Below are positions 58,535-64,000 of a DNA stretch of 64,000 bases, piece by piece. Every line of letters begins with the position of its first letter. The stretch's first letter is position 1. The stretch spans positions 1 to 64,000 of the forward strand of contig NZ_FZOD01000057.1 of the NCBI RefSeq assembly GCF_900188345.1, written 5' to 3'. Under the pieces are notes generated by a model. That model did no database searches, was not told the origin of the DNA, and was given only the letters and a program-made list of their open reading frames with translations. The stretch comes from Streptosporangium subroseum (GTDB lineage Bacteria > Actinomycetota > Actinomycetes > Streptosporangiales > Streptosporangiaceae). The translations under genes were made by a program, and so were the position numbers.

Positions 58535-59266
58535 TTGACGGGCTATGAGGCAGAGACACGTTTTCTCGACGACGTGACCGTGGAGTTGGTCAAGCACAGC
58601 GCTTCCGACTCCGACGTGCTCTGGGCGGCTCGGGTGTCGACCGCGGGGGAGAAGTCCCTTGAGGAGGTCGGAAAGGACCCGGCGCGGTCCAAGGGATTGA
58701 TCAACTACCTGATGCGGGATCGGCACGGAAGCCCGTTCGAGCACAATTCGATGACCTTCCTCATCGGTGCGCCGATCTTTGTCTTCCGCGAATTCCACCG
58801 CCACAGGGTCGGCTGGTCTTACAACGAGGAAAGCGGACGATATAGGGAGCTTCAGCCCAATTTCTACGTTCCGGGGGCGGAACGGAAGCTGGTCCAGGAG
58901 GGTCGCCCAGGGAAGTACGTCTTCGTCGAGGGCAGCGAGGAGCAGCACAAGGTCGTGAAGGAGGCGATGGAGGCGTCATACCGCCAGTCGTACGCCGCCT
59001 ACCGGGAGATGCTGGAGGCCGGGGTCGCCCGTGAGGTGGCCAGGGCGGTGCTGCCCGTCGGTCTGTTCTCCACGATGTACGCCACCTGCAACGCGCGCTC
59101 GCTGATGCACTTCCTCTCCCTGCGCACCAAGAACGAGCAGGCCAAGGTGCCCTCGTTCCCGCAGCGGGAGATCGAGATGGTGGGGGAGAAGATGGAGGCC
59201 GCCTGGTCGGCGCTGATGCCCCTCACGCACGCGGCCTTCGTCGAGACGGGCCGGATCGCGCCTTAG
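58535..59266 (+). CDS. thyX: FAD-dependent thymidylate synthase ThyX
   Basis: A 243-residue flavoenzyme converting dUMP to dTMP with methylene-tetrahydrofolate. The ThyX signature region is FHRHRVGWSYNEESGRY, with SPFEHNSMTFLIGAPIFVFR before and NARSLMHFLSLRTKNEQAKV after. The frame is open to ATG 58505, but a TACGAT -10 box ends right before that codon. TTG at 58535, behind GAGGGGGAG, gives the family start (TGYEAETRFLDDVTVELV) and is chosen. Essential for DNA synthesis if no ThyA is present. Confidence 0.94.
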   Translation: MTGYEAETRFLDDVTVELVKHSASDSDVLWAARVSTAGEKSLEEVGKDPARSKGLINYLMRDRHGSPFEHNSMTFLIGAPIFVFREFHRHRVGWSYNEESGRYRELQPNFYVPGAERKLVQEGRPGKYVFVEGSEEQHKVVKEAMEASYRQSYAAYREMLEAGVAREVARAVLPVGLFSTMYATCNARSLMHFLSLRTKNEQAKVPSFPQREIEMVGEKMEAAWSALMPLTHAAFVETGRIAP

Positions 59267-59489
59267 AGGGGCGGGCAGGACGGTATGTCCCGGCTCCCGG
59301 TGGAGGGCACGGGGTCGCCGGGTTCCTGCCGCGGGGAAAAGGGTCCGGTGGTGAGGGGGACGTCGTGCATGGCCGTCTTTCTTGGTGCCGGGCCTCATTC
59401 CTGCTATATGCCTGCCATGCTGCGACGTGTCCCGCCGGGCTCCGCGTGATTCGAGGGATCGATTCGAGTCGTCGACTCCGGAGGTTGTT

Positions 59490-60605
59490 TCAGGGTTCGC
59501 CCTGAACGATGTCCCTGTGGATGTTGGCCATCGGCACCCCGTTCCGCTGGAGTCGGCGGACGGTTTCGTTGACCATGGCGCTCGGGCCGCAGATGTAGAT
59601 GTCGTGGTCGGTCCAGGAATGGAACCGGTCCATCACGTCGGGCACCTGGCCTCGCATGCCGTCGTAGCCGGGCTGGTCGGAGACCACGGGCAGCACCCGC
59701 AGCCAGGGAAAGGCCGACTCCATCCGGACCAGGTCGGTCAGGTCGTAGAGCTCGTGGGCATGGCGCGCACCGTACAGCAGATGGATGTTGGGACGCTGTC
59801 CCGAGGCGATCACGTGCTCCAGGATGGCCTTGATCGGGGCCAGTCCGGTGCCTCCCGCGACACACAGGATGTCGCGCCCGGAGCCGGTGGGGGTCATGGT
59901 GCCGACCGGGGGCCCGATCGTCACGGCGTCGCCGATCCGCGTGTGCTGGACCAGCGCGGTCGAGACCCAGCCCCCGGGGACCGCGCGGACGTGCAGGCGG
60001 ATGGTGTTGTCCTCCCGCGGCGCGTTCGCGATGGAGAACGTGCGCCAGACACGCGGCCAGCGTGCGGTCTGCACGTTGACGTACTGGCCCGGCAGGTACG
60101 GCAGGTTCTGGTCGAGACGCAGAGTGATCACCGCGATGTCCGGCGTGCGGCGCTCGTGGTCGATCACCTCGGCCAGCCACCAGGCGGGGGAGACGCCGGC
60201 GTCGGAATCGGCCGACTCGATCATGAGGTTGGCGGCGGCGGTGTACGCGGCCACCCAGGCGGCCTCCACCTCGGAGGTCCAGGCCTCGGCGGAGAAACGT
60301 TTGATCGTGGACAGAAGCGCGTTGCCGACCGCGGTGTAGTGCTCGGCGATCACCCCGTACTTGCGGTGGTCGCGGCCGAGCTGCCCGAGGAACGAGGCCA
60401 GGCTGTCGGGGCTGTCCAGACTCCAGACGATCCTGGTCAGCGCGCTGAACAGGCGGTCGCGCTGGAAGTCCATGGCCGGCGGGAACATCCCGCGCAGATG
60501 AGGACTCTCGGCGAACAGGCGGCCGTAGAAGTACGCCGCGGCCTTGCCCGCGACGGGCTCGATGACGGCGAAGCTTTCCTTGACGAGACGCGGATTCAAA
60601 GACAT
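59490..60605 (-). CDS. Flavohemoglobin-like globin-reductase protein
   Basis: A 371-residue cytosolic protein. Residues 1-130 are a globin domain (VIEPVAGKAAAYFYGRLFAE, with proximal His in GRDHRKYGVIAEHY). The C-terminal part is an FAD/NAD reductase: WRTFSIANAPRED (FAD), CVAGGTGLAPIKAILEHVIA (NAD) and DIYICGPSAMVNETVRRL. It should convert nitric oxide to nitrate or act as an oxygenase with an unknown partner. Upstream of the ATG are a perfect dyad operator and a TTGAT-CGG-ATCAA box. No clear ribosome site. Confidence 0.9.
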   Translation of the reverse strand: MSLNPRLVKESFAVIEPVAGKAAAYFYGRLFAESPHLRGMFPPAMDFQRDRLFSALTRIVWSLDSPDSLASFLGQLGRDHRKYGVIAEHYTAVGNALLSTIKRFSAEAWTSEVEAAWVAAYTAAANLMIESADSDAGVSPAWWLAEVIDHERRTPDIAVITLRLDQNLPYLPGQYVNVQTARWPRVWRTFSIANAPREDNTIRLHVRAVPGGWVSTALVQHTRIGDAVTIGPPVGTMTPTGSGRDILCVAGGTGLAPIKAILEHVIASGQRPNIHLLYGARHAHELYDLTDLVRMESAFPWLRVLPVVSDQPGYDGMRGQVPDVMDRFHSWTDHDIYICGPSAMVNETVRRLQRNGVPMANIHRDIVQGEP

Positions 60606-60623
60606 TTACCGAACCCACCCTAA

Positions 60624-60646
60624 TTGATCGGATCAAAGTCCGATCA
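60624..60646. promoter_or_regulatory. Nested palindromic operator before the flavohemoglobin-like gene
   Basis: TGATCGGA-TCAAAG-TCCGATCA (60625-60646) is a perfect 8+6+8 dyad. Inside its left half lies a second palindrome, TTGATCGGATCAA (60624-60636), of FNR/Crp-box appearance. The site is 20-40 bp before the start codon, fitting control by a nitric oxide or redox regulator; no such regulator is next to it. Confidence 0.65.
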
Positions 60647-60649
60647 TGC

Positions 60650-61094
60650 AGATCCACCTCCCTGACGGTTCCGGGTGATGAGTGACCAGCGGCCCCGGCA
60701 CATCTGGTCGCTCGAATTTGAGTCTTCCATCACCATGTAGACGTCACAACCGTTTCTCAGCAATATGGTGCGAAATCAAACTATCCGTAATTGGAAAGTT
60801 ATTTTCCGTTACCACCTCAACGGTCTTGGAAGAGATAAGCGAATAAGAATCACATTCGCCCGAAGTTACCGTTTTACCGAGGATGAATATCCTTGTCATG
60901 TCTCTCATCCCGGGCGGTCGCCGGGGCCGGACCTCCGCCCGGGACGAGACGGGACGCTCCGAACGGCAGACCGGATACGTCGAAGACGTGACGCAGCCGA
61001 AATTTTGTGCGCCATGATAGGGATGCTGCTGAGATGGGATGGGTGCTGCCCGAAACAGGTGGTACCACCTTGCGCACGGTCCCCTGGAGAACGT
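60650..61094. other. AT-rich upstream region with hairpin
   Basis: About 445 bp before the amidotransferase-like gene. From 60760 to 60905 the DNA is visibly poorer in GC than its surroundings. At 60904-60948 CTCATCCCGGGCGG pairs with CCGCCCGGGACGAG with one mismatch, a possible attenuator. The frame of the next gene stays open through most of this region, but codon use is unlike a gene. No gene is supported. Confidence 0.55.
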
Positions 61095-61790
61095 ATGTCC
61101 CGACCCTTGATCGGTATCACCGCTTACCTTGAGGCTGCCCGCTGGGGCAAATGGGTCAGAGAGGCTGTCCTGTCGCCGCCCTCCTACGCGCGGGCGGTGG
61201 AGAAGGCGGGTGGCCTGCCGGTGCTGCTGCCCCCGCTGAACCTGGGCGGGATCGACGACTACGCGCGCGGGCTCTCCGGCGTGATCCTCGCCGGCGGGGG
61301 TGAGATCGACGCCACCCTGTACGGCGCCGCCTCCGAAGATCGGGTCGAGGCTCCTCAGCCCCACCGTGACCGTTTCGAACTGGCGCTGGCCCGCGCGGCC
61401 GTCCAGGCCGACCTGCCGCTGCTCGCCATCGGCCGGGGCATGCACATCCTGAACGTCGCCCAGGGCGGCTCTCTGATTTCCTGGCTTCCCGCGGTGGTCG
61501 ACCACGACCGCCACGCCTCGACCGGCCGTACGCACGTCATCCAGATCAGCGTGTCGAGCAAGCTGGGCAAGGCGGTGGGCGACCGCGCGGAGGTGGCCGC
61601 ACCGCACCACCAGGCCGTCAAGCGGCTGGGCACCAACCTGCTGGCCGTGGCCTGGGCGGATGACCAGATCGTCGAGGGCATCGAGCTCCAGGGGCACCGC
61701 TTCGGCATCGGTGTGCAGTGGAACCCCGAGCGCGGTGAGAACAACCGGCTCGTGGAGGCTCTGATCGACGCCTCCCGTCACCGGCCCTGA
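61095..61790 (+). CDS. Gamma-glutamyl-GABA hydrolase family protein lacking the nucleophile Cys
   Basis: A 231-residue class I glutamine-amidotransferase-fold protein of the PuuD type. GVILAGGGEIDATLYG and the His/Glu end FGIGVQWNPERGENNRLVEA match the family. The nucleophile elbow, normally GICRGMQ, reads AIGRGMHILN: Cys is replaced by G113, so peptidase-type hydrolysis is not expected. HHQAVKRLG is conserved. It may be a binding or regulatory protein. GGAG lies before the ATG at 61095; the longer frame upstream is not supported. Confidence 0.82.
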   Translation: MSRPLIGITAYLEAARWGKWVREAVLSPPSYARAVEKAGGLPVLLPPLNLGGIDDYARGLSGVILAGGGEIDATLYGAASEDRVEAPQPHRDRFELALARAAVQADLPLLAIGRGMHILNVAQGGSLISWLPAVVDHDRHASTGRTHVIQISVSSKLGKAVGDRAEVAAPHHQAVKRLGTNLLAVAWADDQIVEGIELQGHRFGIGVQWNPERGENNRLVEALIDASRHRP

Positions 61791-61982
61791 CCCTCCGGCT
61801 CCTCCGATCTCCGTCGCCGCCCGTCCGCTCAGCGGCCTTCCGTCCGGCTCGCCTTCCCGCTGACCCGCCGCGCCCACCGCGCCCGCCGGGCTCGCCCGAG
61901 CCTCCCTGAGCCTCCCTGGGCTTCCGCGCCTTCTGCCCGGAGGTTCCCACGATGAGGGACCCGCGACGAGTAAGGTGCGGTC

Positions 61983-62897
61983 ATGTCGTTGCACCCGCAG
62001 GCCGAGGCCTACCTGAAGCTGCTCCCGGCGGGCCTGGCGACTCCTTCCCTCGAGCTGACGCCCGAGCTGATCGCCGAGATGCGGGCCATGGACGCCTTCG
62101 CCGAGCAGCGAGGGCCGATCGTGCCGCTGCCCCTGGTCCGGGACGACGTGGCCACGGGGGTGCCGGTCCGGATCTACCGGCCCCAGGACGGCGACCACGC
62201 GCTTCCCGCGATCGTCTACTTCCACGGTGGAGGCTGGGTCTTCGGCGACGTGGACCGTAACGAGGCGCTGGGCCGGGACCTGGCGGTGCGCAACGGGGCG
62301 GTCGTGATCTCCGTAGACTACCGGCTCGCCCCCGACCACCCCTTCCCCGCCGCGGCCGACGACGGGTGGAGCGTGGTCAAGGACGTCTTCGCCCGCCCGG
62401 AGGCCTACCAGGTCGACCCGGAGAGGATCGCGGTCTACGGCGACAGCGCCGGTGGCAACGTCGCCGCCGTGGCCGCCTGGCAGGCCAGGGACGCCGGGCT
62501 CCGGCTGGCTCACCAGGTGCTGGTCTACCCGGTGGTCGACGTCGCGATGGACACCGAGAGCTACCGGACCTACGCCACCGGATTCGGGCTCGGCGCCGGC
62601 GAGATGGCCTGGTTCATCGCGCAGTACGGCGGGGATCCGGCCGACCCCAGGCTGGCCCCGGCCCGGCTCGCCGACAAGGCGGGCCTGGCCCCGGCGACGG
62701 TGATCACGGCCGAATGCGACCCACTCTGCGACGAGGGCGAGGCCTACGCCTCCCAGCTCGCGGCGGCCGGAGTCCCGGTCGAGGTCAGGCGCTATGACGG
62801 AGCCATCCACGGCTTCTTCGGCCTGCCGGGCTTCTTCGACCAGGCGATCGAGGCGCGCGAATACGCAGCCGCACGGCTCAAGGAGGCGTTCCGTTGA
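61983..62897 (+). CDS. Alpha/beta hydrolase, hormone-sensitive-lipase family esterase
   Basis: A 304-residue esterase. The oxyanion motif HGGG starts at H81 (VYFHGGGWVFGDVDRNEALG); nucleophile S155 is in YGDSAGGNVAAVAA; the acid is in ECDPLCDEGEAYAS and the base His in GAIHGFFGLPGF. AAGG lies before the ATG. The 190 bp upstream are pyrimidine-rich with no gene. It overlaps the enoyl-CoA hydratase family gene by 4 bp, suggesting that the esterase releases an acid or alcohol that enters a CoA-dependent route. Confidence 0.9.
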   Translation: MSLHPQAEAYLKLLPAGLATPSLELTPELIAEMRAMDAFAEQRGPIVPLPLVRDDVATGVPVRIYRPQDGDHALPAIVYFHGGGWVFGDVDRNEALGRDLAVRNGAVVISVDYRLAPDHPFPAAADDGWSVVKDVFARPEAYQVDPERIAVYGDSAGGNVAAVAAWQARDAGLRLAHQVLVYPVVDVAMDTESYRTYATGFGLGAGEMAWFIAQYGGDPADPRLAPARLADKAGLAPATVITAECDPLCDEGEAYASQLAAAGVPVEVRRYDGAIHGFFGLPGFFDQAIEAREYAAARLKEAFR

Positions 62898-63676
62898 AAA
62901 ACTACGAGAAGCTGAAGACCGACTGGGTGGCCGACGGGGTGCTCAGGATCGTGATCAGTGAGCCGCGCAGGCTCAACGCCGTGGACATGACCGGTCATCG
63001 CGAGCTGGCCGAGATCTGGCGGGACGTGGACCGCGACGACGAGGTGCGCGCGGTGGTCATCCGGGGCGAGGGCGAGGCGTTCTCCGCCGGCGGCGACCTG
63101 TCGATGATCGAGGAGATGATGCGCGACCACGGCACGCGCATGCGCGTCTTCACCGAGGCCCGCGACATCGTCTACAACGTGCTCAACTGCTCGAAGCCCG
63201 TCGTCTCGGCCATCCAGGGACCCGCGGTGGGCGCGGGACTCGCCGTCGCCCTGCTGGCCGACATCTCCGTCGCGGGCCGTACGGCGCGCATCATCGACGG
63301 CCACACCCGGCTCGGTGTCGCGGCGGGCGACCACGCCGCCATCATCTGGCCGCTGCTGTGCGGGCTGGCCAAGGCCAAGTACCACCTGCTGCTGTGCGAG
63401 CCGGTCACGGGTGAGCAGGCGGAGGCGATGGGCCTGGTCAGCCTCTGTGTCGACGACGACCAGGTGCACGACAAGGCCGTGGAGGTCGCCACCCGGCTGG
63501 CCGGCGGATCCGCCGAGGCGATCCGCCTGACCAAGTACGCCCTCAACAACTGGCTCCGTCTCGCGGGGCCCTCCTTTGACGCGTCGCTGGCCATGGAGTT
63601 CCTCAACTTCACCGGTCCGGACGTGGCGGAGGGTGTACGGGCCCTGCGGGAGAAGCGCCCGCCCAATTTCGGCTGA
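62894..63676 (+). CDS. Enoyl-CoA hydratase/isomerase family protein
   Basis: A 260-residue crotonase-fold protein. The oxyanion-hole parts are visible (EAFSAGGDLSMIEEMM and GPAVGAGLAVALLADISVAG). The catalytic Glu positions of true hydratases are not clearly kept (DGHTRLGVAAGDHAAII), so it may catalyse another crotonase reaction. TTG start overlapping the esterase stop. Its last codons (AATTTCGGC and stop) are repeated several times in degenerate form downstream. Confidence 0.87.
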   Translation: MKNYEKLKTDWVADGVLRIVISEPRRLNAVDMTGHRELAEIWRDVDRDDEVRAVVIRGEGEAFSAGGDLSMIEEMMRDHGTRMRVFTEARDIVYNVLNCSKPVVSAIQGPAVGAGLAVALLADISVAGRTARIIDGHTRLGVAAGDHAAIIWPLLCGLAKAKYHLLLCEPVTGEQAEAMGLVSLCVDDDQVHDKAVEVATRLAGGSAEAIRLTKYALNNWLRLAGPSFDASLAMEFLNFTGPDVAEGVRALREKRPPNFG

Positions 63677-63830
63677 CAGGAAAGTAGTCGCCCCTGGTTA
63701 TGGCTGACAGGGGCGGAAAAGAGGCACCCACCCGGTTTCGGTTGACAGAGCCGGCCGGGGGGAAGCGCCTGTCCGGCTTCGGCTGATGGGCCGCTCGGGG
63801 AGAATCGCCCACTCGATTTCGGCCGACAGG
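63667..63830. repeat. Five-copy degenerate array starting at the hydratase stop codon
   Basis: The motif TTTCGGCTGACAGG of the gene end recurs at 63667, 63698, 63736, 63777 and 63817 with 31-41-bp steps, each followed by a GGCC-rich part and a CGCCC-like segment. The copies differ at several positions. The rest of the window, to 64000, holds no gene; its last 60 bp are AT-richer and may lead to a promoter outside. Confidence 0.8.
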
Positions 63831-64000
63831 GGCCGGCCGGAAATGCGAGCGGCGACGTGCACGGGAATCGATCCGTCGCCGCCCGCAGACGTCCAGCGAT
63901 GACAACTCCCGACAGTTCCTGCGTTCTGGACCGGTCCTATTTGCAGAGCGATGACGCAAATTCTTGCGATCACATTGCCCGTATATTTCGGGAAATTTTC

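Noticed and set aside
60744..62810. Very long open frame on the minus strand (688 codons)
   Set aside because: It is antisense to the amidotransferase-like and esterase genes, which have clear motifs; the composition is that of a GC-rich shadow.
63667..63830. CRISPR array
   Set aside because: The repeats are degenerate, spacing is uneven, the spacers are also similar to each other, and no cas genes are present.

Overview
The window is high-GC DNA with GTG/TTG starts, GGAGG-type ribosome binding sites and several apparently leaderless genes. It carries actinobacterial families (Spo0M, CU044_5270, GPP34, DosR-like sensor and regulator, fused TrpEG, ThyX). I read it as a chromosomal piece of a filamentous actinomycete, most likely Streptosporangiales; the order is an inference. 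It opens at the end of an rRNA operon (23S-5S spacer, 5S rRNA, terminator). No tRNA, CRISPR array, prophage or intact insertion sequence was seen.

Layout. 0.5-6.5 kb: hemerythrin, a MarR regulator divergent from a flavodoxin-type quinone reductase and an MFS exporter, a small monooxygenase, and a DUF3311/monocarboxylate symporter pair. 6.8-10.2 kb: a VOC protein, then a worn-out molybdenum locus (LysR remnant, broken molybdopterin-domain gene, ModA, HTH-TOBE regulator, no modBC seen). 10.4-14.7 kb: a methyltransferase, Spo0M, and a FAD monooxygenase and TetR pair that are both mutated. 14.7-20.9 kb: a two-component system divergent from a four-gene extracytoplasmic cluster with repeated beta-sandwich-like units and a Met/His-rich loop; this is the best candidate for an undescribed system. 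20.9-27.4 kb: SulP permease and a DosS/DosR-like block with DosR-type boxes and a deleted acg gene. 27.6-35.2 kb: a sugar or polyol locus (class II aldolase, PfkB kinase, Gfo/Idh oxidoreductase, ROK regulator, ABC importer) joined by a shared ROK operator motif.

35.2-40.3 kb: LysR and LacI regulators, a CmtR-like sensor with a cation transporter, an IS630 remnant, and a secreted peptide with three aromatic decapeptide repeats. 40.4-44.8 kb: a cobalamin riboswitch controlling an FhuF-like reductase and a thioredoxin-like ferredoxin, then GPP34, an amino acid permease and an acetyltransferase. 45-51 kb: SnoaL-like, L7/L12-like and small helical proteins, an ECF sigma factor with a CU044_5270 partner, SRPBCC/ArsR genes with a double operator, and MerR/aldo-keto reductase. 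51-64 kb: acyl-CoA synthetase, alginate-lyase-like protein, a tryptophan leader peptide before fused TrpEG, amidohydrolase, ThyX, flavohemoglobin-like protein, a glutamine-amidotransferase-like protein lacking its cysteine, an esterase and an enoyl-CoA hydratase family protein.

Two themes recur. One is gene decay: at least six genes are frameshifted, deleted or truncated. The other is short tandem duplication at the 3' ends of genes, alongside long perfect palindromes between genes that have no T-tract.
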